64,000 bases of DNA, taken from positions 1-64,000 of the forward strand of contig NZ_FUYV01000001.1 in NCBI RefSeq assembly GCF_900168165.1, written 5' to 3'. This document shows, in pieces, positions 1 to 7,419 of the stretch. Position numbers and translations under genes: made by a program. The notes below the pieces were generated by a model. It was not told the DNA's origin. It ran no database searches and was given only the letters and a program-made list of their open reading frames with translations. This DNA is from Alkalitalea saponilacus. Its GTDB lineage: Bacteria > Bacteroidota > Bacteroidia > Bacteroidales > Marinilabiliaceae. Positions within the stretch are counted from its first letter, which is position 1. Each line of letters opens with the position of its first letter.

Positions 1-1
1 G

Positions 2-256
2 CAACTCCTTCATATTAAATCTTTCATCGGAACTAGCGAAAATGCTGTAATGATACAAATATGGACTGCTTTGATAACTATACTTGTCCTAAAATACTTA
101 AAAGCATTAGCCCAATATGGCTGGAGGTTGTCAAATTTAGTTGCGTTTATCAGGTTGAATATGTTTGTGAAAATTGACTTGCAAAAGTGGTTGGATAAAC
201 CCTTTGATGAACCTCCTGAACCAGTTCAAAAATACATACAGGGGGTTTTATTCTGA
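2..256 (+). CDS. IS4-type transposase, C-terminal fragment (cut by window start)
   Basis: The frame is open from base 2 and ends with TGA at 254-256. It reads QLLHIKSFIGTSENAV, then IQIWTALITILVLKYLK, an SNLVAFIRLNLF-like segment and a short WLDKPFDEPPE tail. This FIGTSENAV...IQIWTAL...WL..PF pattern is the usual C-terminus of IS4-family transposases of the DUF4372-type group that are common in Bacteroidota. The conserved Glu of the DDE triad lies upstream, outside the window or at its very edge, so activity cannot be judged. The element's right end should lie within about 80-100 bases after the stop, but I could not fix its inverted repeat without the left end. Confidence 0.75.
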   Translation, partial: QLLHIKSFIGTSENAVMIQIWTALITILVLKYLKALAQYGWRLSNLVAFIRLNMFVKIDLQKWLDKPFDEPPEPVQKYIQGVLF

Positions 257-419
257 AATTGTAGATGTTTCTGGCTAAAACTACTATTTTTAAAGAGCAA
301 TAAATCCTACTGAAGATTATTTAGGACAGTATTGACTTTTTTTATTCATTTTCGAATGGTATCATTTTTCCTTTCGTTTTGGAGTGCTCGTAGCTTTAAA
401 TCTGTAGCTCCTCTGATTT

Positions 420-475
420 CAAAAAAAAATCGCACCCAATCCAAGCAGTAGTATACTGCTCGGATTGGGTGCGAT
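420..475 (-). terminator. Rho-independent terminator of the lipoprotein gene
   Basis: A strong hairpin has arms 429-450 and 454-475 with a GTA loop and one A/C mismatch. The arms begin ATCGCACCCAATCC on the left. Read on the minus strand, the hairpin is followed by a run of T (A-run at 420-428 on the plus strand). It lies about 45 bases downstream of the stop of the minus-strand lipoprotein gene. Confidence 0.85.
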
Positions 476-518
476 ATGGTCTATATATATGAGAATTATT
501 CAATTCTCATTTTAGTGG

Positions 519-1472
519 TTACTCAACCTCTTTGACTTCCAGACTAAAACTTAATTCATCATCCTCATTATATCTGAAGACTTCAACATAAATATATCCC
601 GTAGTGGTTGTAAACTCTTTTGAATTTCCTTCAACTAGTTCGTTGTCTCTGTCGCGTATCCGGAATTCTGTTTTTTGGTTTACACCATCGATGGGATAAG
701 GAACGTCTGTTACCAAAACTTGCAGGTATTGCAATCTTGATGGCAGACCCGAGAAATCCGTGCTGACGTTGAACACCCTTACATTATAGGTTTTATTTGG
801 TTCAGCTTTGATGTAATAGCGATACTGGGTAATTTGAGTATCCAATGTGTCCACTATGTTTTGAGTTGAATTGTCAATTATTTGGTTCAAATTTATGCGA
901 ACAGGATTCTTGTTTGAGCCTTGTGCACTGTTTTGATCGTGCAAATCTTCTAAATTCGCTGAATCTGGCTGATCCTGATCTCCATTTTGGTCTTCATCTT
1001 TATCGTTGAGTTCATCCGCCACCGGAGGCTCAATATCCCTGATCTTTTCAGATATTATTACCAATTCTTCACCTTGAACGGCTGTTGACAGTTTTTGAGT
1101 AAGTTTATTTCCATTGATAATAAATTGAGTTCTTTCTATTCGCTCACCTCCGGTGTAGCTGATAACTAAAGTATCCCTGATTATCGAATAGCTCCCGGTT
1201 TTTGTATATTGATCTAAAGTGTCTTCATTGTTCTTAATCTCGTAATAGGTGTAAAGGCTATTTTCAAACAGCATGTAGGGCTGTATGTTGTCATTATCTT
1301 CAGGGAACATAATAACCCAATTGTCGTCTTCATTGCTTTGAAACCTTTCTTCCAGAATTTTCCAAAGACCTTCAATACGGACGACTTCTTCTTTTTTGCT
1401 GTCGCTGCTGCAGGAGGCAAGCACAAAAACCAGTGCCACGGAAAGAAAGAGGTATTTAATATATACTTTCAT
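519..1472 (-). CDS. Lipoprotein with lipocalin-like N-terminus, function unknown
   Basis: The 317-residue product starts with a lipoprotein signal (MKVYIKYLFLSVALVFVLAS then Cys21, lipobox LASC) followed by SSDSKKEE, so it should be lipid-anchored in the envelope. After the signal comes IEGLWKI, the opening of many small Bacteroidota lipocalin-like lipoproteins, and a beta-rich domain to about residue 145. A low-complexity Asp/Asn/Gln/Glu linker follows (about 150-185), then a second beta-rich domain (about 190-317) with a YRYYIKAEPNKTYNVRV stretch. It is a paralogue of the next gene: both share IEG.W, the acidic linker and the YRYY..V.P...YN motif. No specific function can be assigned. Confidence 0.8.
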   Translation of the reverse strand: MKVYIKYLFLSVALVFVLASCSSDSKKEEVVRIEGLWKILEERFQSNEDDNWVIMFPEDNDNIQPYMLFENSLYTYYEIKNNEDTLDQYTKTGSYSIIRDTLVISYTGGERIERTQFIINGNKLTQKLSTAVQGEELVIISEKIRDIEPPVADELNDKDEDQNGDQDQPDSANLEDLHDQNSAQGSNKNPVRINLNQIIDNSTQNIVDTLDTQITQYRYYIKAEPNKTYNVRVFNVSTDFSGLPSRLQYLQVLVTDVPYPIDGVNQKTEFRIRDRDNELVEGNSKEFTTTTGYIYVEVFRYNEDDELSFSLEVKEVE

Positions 1473-1533
1473 GAGCTTCTAATTGTTTTTTAAGGTCGTA
1501 AAGATTAGGCCGCTACACTTTCCGTTATGAGCA

Positions 1534-1554
1534 CATATTGACAAAGTCAATATG
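1534..1554. other. Small perfect hairpin between the two lipoprotein genes
   Basis: CATATTGAC (1534-1542) and GTCAATATG (1546-1554) pair perfectly around an AAA loop. There is no T-run on either side, so it is not a classic terminator. It sits between the paralogous lipoprotein genes and could be a processing or mRNA-stability element. Confidence 0.4.
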
Positions 1555-1600
1555 ATGGCGCGTTTCTTTGCTGTCCCTTATTGGTTTTAGGTGAATTGAT

Positions 1601-2593
1601 TTATTCTTGTTCTGTTATTTCAAGTTTGAATTCGATACTCTCCTGAAAACTGAAAAATTCGATATACAAACATTCTGTTGCAGGAGTTACACTCATTAGT
1701 TCAGATGTTTTTCCGGAATGAATTCTGGTTTCTTTTAAAATATAGTCGGTTACAAATTCCTCTTTAATGATGACATCCATATAATGATACGATTCGTGAA
1801 TGTCCTCATTATAATCAGCAGATATTTCAGATATTGATATGTTGTACTTAGCATAAGGCTTAACCTGAAGATAGTATCTGTATAAAAATCCATTCTCAGT
1901 GTCATCAGGTAAAGTTCCTTCTACAATTACATCTGATTCAATCAACTTAGGATTCAATTTTGATCCAACTCTTGCATCTCTCTGATGCCTTGCTGCACAA
2001 TTAGGAAGACCCTCGTTATCTCCATTGTCATCCTTGTCTCCGTTTTCGTCATCACCATTATTATCATCTGTGCCATTATCAGGGGAGAGGGAGGCTCTTA
2101 CCATTTGGGATTCCATAATTTCCGGATGGAAATCAAAATATAGATATAGTGTGTTTGAGCTGTAATTGATCTCTGCGAGGTAGGTAATTTGGTTTTTTGA
2201 AATCACCAACTCGTTTTTATTTAAACTGTAGGTTCCTGTTGCAGTAACCAACTGATTGGATTCTCCATTTTGAACAGAAACCGTTATTTCTTTATAGGTT
2301 CCATTTTCGAAACTGACATAATACTGAACAGGATCATTTTCATTATAATTAATTGGTTCCCAGTTTAGGTCACTGTCCTCCTCTTCGGTATTTGTATCCT
2401 CCTCGCCGTTAGTGTCTTTTAAACCTGCAGTAAGGTCGTTCCCATTTATAAATACTTTTTGATGTGTAATTCTCCATACACCCTCAATATCTATTGTTGC
2501 AGAATCTTTTTTATCGCTGCTACAACTTTGAAGAGATGCTACTAAAAATGCACCAAGGATGGCAAAAGAGGTAATTTGTAAAATGTTTTTCAT
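1601..2593 (-). CDS. Lipoprotein, paralogue of the adjacent gene
   Basis: I choose the ATG at 2593, which gives MKNILQITSFAILGAFLVASLQ then SCSSD with lipobox LQSC. An upstream in-frame extension to 2647 would put 18 non-signal residues in front and is unlikely. The 330-residue product has IEGVWRI after the lipid anchor, a beta-rich first domain, an acidic Asp/Asn/Gly linker (about residues 175-195 of the mature chain, DDNNGDDENGDKDDNGDNEG) and a C-terminal domain with LYRYYLQVKPYAKYNI. It ends KLEITEQE, much as its neighbour ends SLEVKEVE. The two probably arose by tandem duplication and may be co-transcribed (spacing about 130 bases). Function unknown. Confidence 0.8.
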   Translation of the reverse strand: MKNILQITSFAILGAFLVASLQSCSSDKKDSATIDIEGVWRITHQKVFINGNDLTAGLKDTNGEEDTNTEEEDSDLNWEPINYNENDPVQYYVSFENGTYKEITVSVQNGESNQLVTATGTYSLNKNELVISKNQITYLAEINYSSNTLYLYFDFHPEIMESQMVRASLSPDNGTDDNNGDDENGDKDDNGDNEGLPNCAARHQRDARVGSKLNPKLIESDVIVEGTLPDDTENGFLYRYYLQVKPYAKYNISISEISADYNEDIHESYHYMDVIIKEEFVTDYILKETRIHSGKTSELMSVTPATECLYIEFFSFQESIEFKLEITEQE

Positions 2594-2756
2594 TTCTATT
2601 ATAAATTTGTTTGTTAAGGTTCCCATTATTACGTATTTGGTTCGCAAAGGTTATATTTTTTTTAATACTCAAATCATCATAGGACTAACATTTTTGCTTA
2701 GTCGATGAATAATTCTCTGTCGAATATATACTTACTGTGCACAATTGGGTCAATAA

Positions 2757-2813
2757 ATTAACGGTTTTGTAACACGATTTTTATCCGGGGTTAACCATTT
2801 GAACATAGTTTTG
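2757..2813 (+). promoter_or_regulatory. Candidate Pho box and promoter upstream of the YfiR-like gene
   Basis: Four units spaced 11 bp start at 2758 (TTAAC), 2769 (GTAAC), 2780 (TTTAT, weak) and 2791 (TTAAC). The last starts exactly 15 bp before TAGTTTTG (2806-2813), which fits the Bacteroidota -7 consensus TAnnTTTG. The layout is the same as at the porin and second pstS promoters. An 11-bp direct repeat period is the hallmark of PhoB sites in other bacteria. The third unit is degenerate, so this is the weakest of the three sites. Confidence 0.55.
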
Positions 2814-2913
2814 CGTGCGTCATTTTCTTAATCGACTCAATTATCATAATTCTTTTCGAACAACTTTATTTATTGTTACTGATAAATGATGAACCCCAAA
2901 ACATTAATTGAAC

Positions 2914-3432
2914 ATGAAAAACTTATCTTTATTTATTATTTTATTGGCACTGCCAATGCAGTGGTTGTCGGCTCAGGATGCAAACCTGAAGGCTTTTTAT
3001 ACCCTCAATCTTATTCGCTATGTCGGCTGGAATGAAGGGGCTTTAGACGGAGATTTTGTTATTTCTGTTGTTGGTAACAAAGAAGTAGCCGACCAACTCA
3101 GGATACACTCTGCAGGAAAGCGTTTCGGTCATCAGTATTACGTTATTAGAGAATGCGATAAAGTAGAAGATGTAAATTTTGGACAAGTTGTTTTTATTGG
3201 TAAAGATATCTCCTTGTCGACTAACAGCCGACAATTGCTTGAAAAAGCACGTAATTTAGGTGTACTTATCATTACCGAATCCGAAGGGATGATTAATCAG
3301 GGCGCAGCAGTCAATTTTGTAACTCGTGAAGAGGGACTACGCTTTGAACTTAATGCTAGAAACGCGGGATATGCAAACCTGCAGTTCAGTTCCCGTCTTG
3401 AAGCGATGTCGGCTGCCATCAACCTTCAATAA
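2914..3432 (+). CDS. YfiR-family (DUF4154) periplasmic protein
   Basis: I start it at the ATG at 2914, two codons after a TTG, giving MKNLSLFIILLALPMQWLSAQ, a signal peptide cleaved near SAQ. The mature protein (about 150 residues) has the DUF4154/YfiR features: KAFYTLNLIRYVGW near the start, FVISVVG, a QVVFIG strand, VLIITESEG, then INFV-like VNFVTREEGLRFELN and a final alpha helix ending AAINLQ. In Pseudomonas, YfiR is a periplasmic repressor of a diguanylate cyclase. No cyclase gene is near here, and the family is widespread in Bacteroidota with unknown roles. Its position and promoter suggest phosphate control. Confidence 0.8.
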   Translation: MKNLSLFIILLALPMQWLSAQDANLKAFYTLNLIRYVGWNEGALDGDFVISVVGNKEVADQLRIHSAGKRFGHQYYVIRECDKVEDVNFGQVVFIGKDISLSTNSRQLLEKARNLGVLIITESEGMINQGAAVNFVTREEGLRFELNARNAGYANLQFSSRLEAMSAAINLQ

Positions 3433-3447
3433 AATATTATTGTATTT

Positions 3448-3504
3448 TGTAACCATATTGCAATAATTCTGAAATAAGTGTGTAATTATTTGAAAATAGT
3501 TTTG
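3448..3504 (+). promoter_or_regulatory. Candidate Pho box and promoter upstream of the porin gene
   Basis: Four units start exactly 11 bp apart at 3449 (GTAAC), 3460 (GCAAT), 3471 (GAAAT) and 3482 (GTAAT). The last starts 15 bp before TAGTTTTG (3497-3504), a perfect TAnnTTTG -7 box. The array starts 16 bases after the stop of the YfiR-like gene, so the porin has its own promoter. The expected start of transcription near 3511 leaves a leader of about 48 bases to the preferred start codon. Confidence 0.7.
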
Positions 3505-3558
3505 TCATGTGAAACTAAAAAAACAATGAAACAACTTTTTTACTTTAAATCGACAAAA

Positions 3559-4695
3559 ATGAAGAAATTATTATTTAGAACAGCAATTTTAAGTGTGCTG
3601 TTATCAGTAATCATGACAAGCAATATTGATGCACAGGAATTTAAGATTCGGGGACGACTTCACATGGACTCTTTCTTTGGACTTAGCGATGCCGAAGAGT
3701 TCAGCAATGGATTTAACAACCGCAGAGCTCGGTTAGGGGCCGGTGGAACTATAAATGAAAAGTGGGACGGACGCATTGAGGTTGATTTCGCTGATGAAGG
3801 AATCAGTGCTAACGACTTTCGATTACGAGGAAAGTTTGATCATGGTGGACGTATCTGGATTGGACAATTTAAGGTTCCTCAAGGACTAAATCAGCTAACC
3901 AGTTCGAATGAAATCACTTTTATCGAAAGATCTTCTATTAGCAATGTTATTGCACCCGCACGTAGAATGGGAGTTGCCTATGAATTAGGTCTTGGCGATG
4001 CAGGTTTAAAAACCATGCTTTTTGGCCGTGCTTTAGGTGAGAGAGGTATTTTCCAGACCGATGAAGAAGGCTACCATAACAACATGCCACTTGGTATCGC
4101 TTTGCGCGGATATTATGGAGCTCCTGTTGGAGAAGGCGTATTTCACGTTGGGGCTTCAGTGGTATATGAAGATTTTAACGACAACAACGGACTCCGCTTA
4201 CGTGATCGTCCAGAGGCTCGCGATTCAAGAGGAGGAGCAGTTCGCTTAATTGATGTCAGTCTTCCAAATGCCGAGAATACCACCAAATTCGGACTTGAGT
4301 TATTATTCATCAGTGGAGCATTCTCTATTGAAGGAGAATACATGCAAATGGGTGTAAGCAATGTTGATATGGACGATGCCTCATTTTCTGGTTACCACGT
4401 ACAAACAAGTTATGTATTAACCGGAGAAAGTCGCAGTTACTCAGGTGGTGCTGTTGGTGGAATCCGTCCGGCCAATGAGTCAGGCGCATGGGAAATTGCC
4501 GCTCGTTACAGCGTAATGGATCTTAATGATGATATTTACCTTGGTGGAAAACAAAGCACCATTACTTTCGCTTTGAACCACTATGTTACAAACCGCCTCA
4601 GATTCATGGCCAACGTAATCTATGTTGACATCGACAGAGGTGATTATGATAAGAGTCCTCTTCTTGGGGTTTTAAGAGCTCAGTATAACTTCTAG
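3559..4695 (+). CDS. OprO/OprP-type phosphate-selective porin
   Basis: The start at 3559 gives a clean signal peptide (MKKLLFRTAILSVLLSVIMT..NIDAQ), and the earlier in-frame ATG at 3526 would only add a short tail. The 378-residue product is an outer-membrane beta-barrel of the phosphate-selective porin O/P family. It has FKIRGRLHMDSFFG, NNRRARLGAGGTINEKWDGRIEVDF and the G.IWIGQFKVPQGLNQLTSSNEITFIER segment. It ends LLGVLRAQYNF with the C-terminal Phe expected for barrel insertion. Lying directly before pstS and behind a Pho-box-like array, it very likely lets phosphate into the periplasm under starvation. Ion selectivity cannot be read from sequence. Confidence 0.9.
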   Translation: MKKLLFRTAILSVLLSVIMTSNIDAQEFKIRGRLHMDSFFGLSDAEEFSNGFNNRRARLGAGGTINEKWDGRIEVDFADEGISANDFRLRGKFDHGGRIWIGQFKVPQGLNQLTSSNEITFIERSSISNVIAPARRMGVAYELGLGDAGLKTMLFGRALGERGIFQTDEEGYHNNMPLGIALRGYYGAPVGEGVFHVGASVVYEDFNDNNGLRLRDRPEARDSRGGAVRLIDVSLPNAENTTKFGLELLFISGAFSIEGEYMQMGVSNVDMDDASFSGYHVQTSYVLTGESRSYSGGAVGGIRPANESGAWEIAARYSVMDLNDDIYLGGKQSTITFALNHYVTNRLRFMANVIYVDIDRGDYDKSPLLGVLRAQYNF

Positions 4696-4713
4696 TTTCC
4701 GTTCTTTGTAAAT

Positions 4714-4767
4714 AAGCAGGCACTTTTCATTAATTCTATAAGTGACTAAGTGTCTGCTTTTATTTTT
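4714..4767 (+). terminator. Terminator-like hairpin after the porin gene
   Basis: AAGCAGGCACTT (4714-4725) pairs with AAGTGTCTGCTT (4748-4759), with one G-U pair, across a 22-base loop. It is followed by TTATTTTTACTT. No promoter could be found between here and the first pstS, so it may be leaky and lower pstS expression rather than end transcription. Confidence 0.6.
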
Positions 4768-4853
4768 ACTTCAAGTATCTATATATAATTATAGAAACAT
4801 ATTAATGCCTTCCACAAACAATTGAAACATCTATTTATTTAAAATTTGTAATA

Positions 4854-5969
4854 ATGAAATCAACCAAAAGTAAATCATCGTTATTCGCATCGCTTGCATT
4901 GTCTGCCGCAATGATGCTTTCTTTAAGCACAAACACTCTGGCACAGGGCAACAGAGTTGACATCCTGGGAGCAGGAGCTTCTTTTCCCGCTCCTTTGGTT
5001 ACAGCCATGGCTGATCAGTACCGCACTGTTACCAATGGCCGTGTAACAGTGAACTATCAGTCCATTGGATCGGGAGGTGGTATTCGTCAGTTCGTTGAAC
5101 AAACCATCATGTTTGGAATGACCGAGGCTTTCCTTTCTGATGAAATTGTTGGTAACATTGAGCGCTCAACCGGAGGAAGAGCCTTTAATATGCCGATTAC
5201 TCTTGCCGACGTGGTTCCTACTTATAACTTACCCGGAATTGATAAAGGATTGGTTTTTAATGCGGAAGTTTTGGTGGAAATCTATCTGGGAAAAATCACC
5301 CGATGGAATGATCCAAAAATCAGAGCGCTAAATTCTGGAAAAAATCTTCCAAACCTTCCGATTACCGTTGTTCACAGATCTGACGGATCAGGAACAACCA
5401 ACATCTGGACCAGTTACTTTACAAGGGTTTCGGACGAATGGAAAAACCGCGTAGGTATGGGAACCAGTGTAAACTGGCCAACGGGTGTAGGCGGTAACGG
5501 AAATGAAGGCGTTGCCGGAGTGGTTAAAAATATGCCGGGAGCAATTGGCTACAACAGCTTGGCTTACGCGATACTAAACGATCTTGCCTACGGTTCTGTG
5601 ATCAATTCATCCGGTAACATAATTGAACCCAGTTTTGCTGCCACTACTGAAGCCGCTAACATTGAATTACCTGATGATACGCGTATCCTTTTTACCAATA
5701 CCCCGGCTCCCAATGGCTATCCAATAGCCGGTTTCGCGTGGATGTTGGTATATGAGCATCTTGATAAAAACAATGCCATATCTAACCGACGTCAGGCTGA
5801 AGAGCTCATTCGGTTTCTGATCTGGAGTATTACCGATGGACAGGAACTATCCGAAATGCTTGGATATGCAAGATTACCCAAAGCCGCCATTGACAAAAAC
5901 AAGGCCATGATCAAGCAATTGAAGTGGAGAGGAGAGTTGATTGGTCAACAAATTTTGAATGAGAAATAG
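4854..5969 (+). CDS. pstS: Phosphate ABC transporter substrate-binding protein PstS (first copy)
   Basis: The 371-residue protein has a type I signal peptide (SLFASLALSAAMMLSLSTNTLAQ) with no lipobox, so this copy should be soluble in the periplasm. The mature part opens VDILGAGASFPAPLV and carries the PstS phosphate-site elements: GAGASFP, YQSIGSGGGIRQF, the HRSDGSGTTNIW loop and the GVAG...PGAIGYNSLAYA segment. It binds phosphate and hands it to the PstCA channel. It is followed at once by a second, closely similar PstS gene that is lipid-anchored. Start codon 4854 lacks a visible ribosome binding site, as is usual in this phylum. Confidence 0.95.
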   Translation: MKSTKSKSSLFASLALSAAMMLSLSTNTLAQGNRVDILGAGASFPAPLVTAMADQYRTVTNGRVTVNYQSIGSGGGIRQFVEQTIMFGMTEAFLSDEIVGNIERSTGGRAFNMPITLADVVPTYNLPGIDKGLVFNAEVLVEIYLGKITRWNDPKIRALNSGKNLPNLPITVVHRSDGSGTTNIWTSYFTRVSDEWKNRVGMGTSVNWPTGVGGNGNEGVAGVVKNMPGAIGYNSLAYAILNDLAYGSVINSSGNIIEPSFAATTEAANIELPDDTRILFTNTPAPNGYPIAGFAWMLVYEHLDKNNAISNRRQAEELIRFLIWSITDGQELSEMLGYARLPKAAIDKNKAMIKQLKWRGELIGQQILNEK

Positions 5970-5995
5970 TTAATCTCGATGCACTGCCAAAAGCA

Positions 5996-6029
5996 AAAAA
6001 CCGGAATACTATTGTATTCCGGTTTTTTT
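5996..6029 (+). terminator. Rho-independent terminator between the two pstS genes
   Basis: AACCGGAATAC (5999-6009) and GTATTCCGGTT (6014-6024) form a perfect 11-bp stem with a TATT loop, followed by six T. It ends the porin-pstS1 transcript and isolates the second pstS behind its own Pho-box promoter. Confidence 0.9.
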
Positions 6030-6065
6030 AATCATCACAAAATCAAATATATGAGGTTTATGAGT

Positions 6066-6122
6066 TGTAACAATTATGTAACAATTGTGTAACGTTCAGG
6101 TAATAATTGCGCCATATTATTG
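6066..6122 (+). promoter_or_regulatory. Candidate Pho box and promoter of the second pstS-pstCAB operon
   Basis: Four repeats start exactly 11 bp apart at 6067, 6078, 6089 (all GTAAC) and 6100 (GTAAT). The first two are identical over the full 11-bp unit apart from the flanks (GTAACAATT). The last starts 15 bp before TATTATTG (6115-6122), one mismatch from TAnnTTTG. This is the cleanest of three such arrays in the locus. By analogy with E. coli, where PhoB monomers bind 11-bp-spaced repeats next to the -10 box, it should be bound by the response regulator at 11.0 kb. Confidence 0.8.
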
Positions 6123-6182
6123 TAATTGAAAAGAAAGAGGTAAATGCCTCAATAAAAGTTGAAATTTCAAATTTAAACAGAT

Positions 6183-7337
6183 ATGCAAAAGAGAAATTTA
6201 AGAAACGTACTACCTTTCATGGTAATCTTGCTATCAATGGCTGTTTTGTCAGCTTGTGGTGGCAGATCAGGATCTGAGACTTCAGAAGAAAGAAGAGCCG
6301 CAAGAGCACAACGAGTTGACATCTTAGGTGCCGGAGCAACTTTCCCCGCTCCACTTGTAACAGCCATGGCTGATGAGTACCGTCAGGCTACAAATGGACG
6401 TATAACCATCAACTATCAATCCATCGGTTCAGGAGGTGGTATTCGTCAATTTATTGAGCAAACCATAATGTTTGGGATGAGTGAAGCATTTCTTTCAGAC
6501 GAGGTTATGGCTGATATTGAAGCTAAAACAGGAGGGAAAGCATTTAACATGCCAATCACCCTTGCTGATGTGGTACCTACTTACAATTTACCTGGTATTA
6601 CCAAAGGACTTGTTTTTAATTCTGAAATTCTGGTAGATATATATTTGGGAAAAATTACCAGATGGAACGATGCTAAAATAAAAGCACTCAATCCGGATGT
6701 AAATCTTCCAAACATCCCTATCACTGTAGTGCACCGCTCAGATGGTTCAGGTACCACAAATATTTGGACCAGCTATCTGACACGTGTTTCAGATGAGTGG
6801 AAAAACCGAGTAGGTATGGGAACCAGTGTAAACTGGCCGGTAGGTGTAGGAGGTAATGGAAATGAAGGTGTTGCAGGAGTTGTAATTAATACGCCAGGAG
6901 CAATTGGATATAACAGCCTTTCATATGCACTGTTAAACAATATGTCGTTTGGTTATGTGAAAAATGCTGCCGGTAATATTATTGAACCTACTTATGCAGC
7001 CACCACCGAAGCAGCTAACATTGAGCTACCTGCTGATACAAGAATTCTTTTTACAAATACACCTGCACCTAATGGATATCCCATTGCAGGCTTTGCATGG
7101 ATGTTGGTGTATCAGAATCTGGAGAAAAACAATGCAATCTCAAATCAATCTGAAGCCGAAGAGCTCATTGAATTTTTGGTTTGGAGTATTACCGAAGGCC
7201 AGGAATTGTCTGAAGGACTTGGTTTTGCCAGACTTCCAGACGCAGCCATTGAAAGAAATATTGAAATGATAAAACAATTAAAATGGAACGGTGAGTTGAT
7301 TGGAACTAAAGTTTTGGACAGAGTACTTAGTCTTTAG
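6183..7337 (+). CDS. pstS: Phosphate ABC transporter substrate-binding lipoprotein PstS (second copy)
   Basis: The 384-residue protein matches the first PstS almost throughout, including GAGATFPAPLV, YQSIGSGGGIRQF and HRSDGSGTTNIW, but has a lipoprotein signal (MVILLSMAVLSAC, lipobox LSAC) and a charged spacer RSGSETSEERRAARAQR. It is therefore likely lipid-anchored, close to the permease. It is the first gene of the pstS-pstC-pstA-pstB transcript, led by the best Pho-box array and separated from pstC by a hairpin. The tandem pair with different anchoring looks like a local duplication followed by a signal-peptide change. Confidence 0.95.
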   Translation: MQKRNLRNVLPFMVILLSMAVLSACGGRSGSETSEERRAARAQRVDILGAGATFPAPLVTAMADEYRQATNGRITINYQSIGSGGGIRQFIEQTIMFGMSEAFLSDEVMADIEAKTGGKAFNMPITLADVVPTYNLPGITKGLVFNSEILVDIYLGKITRWNDAKIKALNPDVNLPNIPITVVHRSDGSGTTNIWTSYLTRVSDEWKNRVGMGTSVNWPVGVGGNGNEGVAGVVINTPGAIGYNSLSYALLNNMSFGYVKNAAGNIIEPTYAATTEAANIELPADTRILFTNTPAPNGYPIAGFAWMLVYQNLEKNNAISNQSEAEELIEFLVWSITEGQELSEGLGFARLPDAAIERNIEMIKQLKWNGELIGTKVLDRVLSL

Positions 7338-7348
7338 AATATAATTTT

Positions 7349-7388
7349 CAAAGGTGGTGAACCCCTGAATGGGAGTTCTCCGCCTTTT
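7349..7388 (+). terminator. Intercistronic hairpin between pstS and pstC
   Basis: AAAGGTGGTGAAC (7350-7362) pairs with GTTCTCCGCCTTTT (7375-7388), with one wobble and one mismatch, around a CCCTGAATGGGA loop that can itself pair CCC with GGG. A short T-run ends it. Such hairpins after binding-protein genes often cause partial termination or protect the upstream mRNA, so the binding protein is made in excess over the permease. Confidence 0.65.
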
Positions 7389-7419
7389 ATGGTTTTATAC
7401 AGATTAGGATTAATATAAA

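Noticed and set aside
2594-2647. Upstream start for the second lipoprotein
   Set aside because: It would put a hydrophilic segment before the lipoprotein signal; the internal ATG is the natural start.
4696-4853. Possible fourth Pho box before the first pstS
   Set aside because: No repeat set with 11-bp steps and no TAnnTTTG box at the right distance was found; the gene is more likely read through from the porin.
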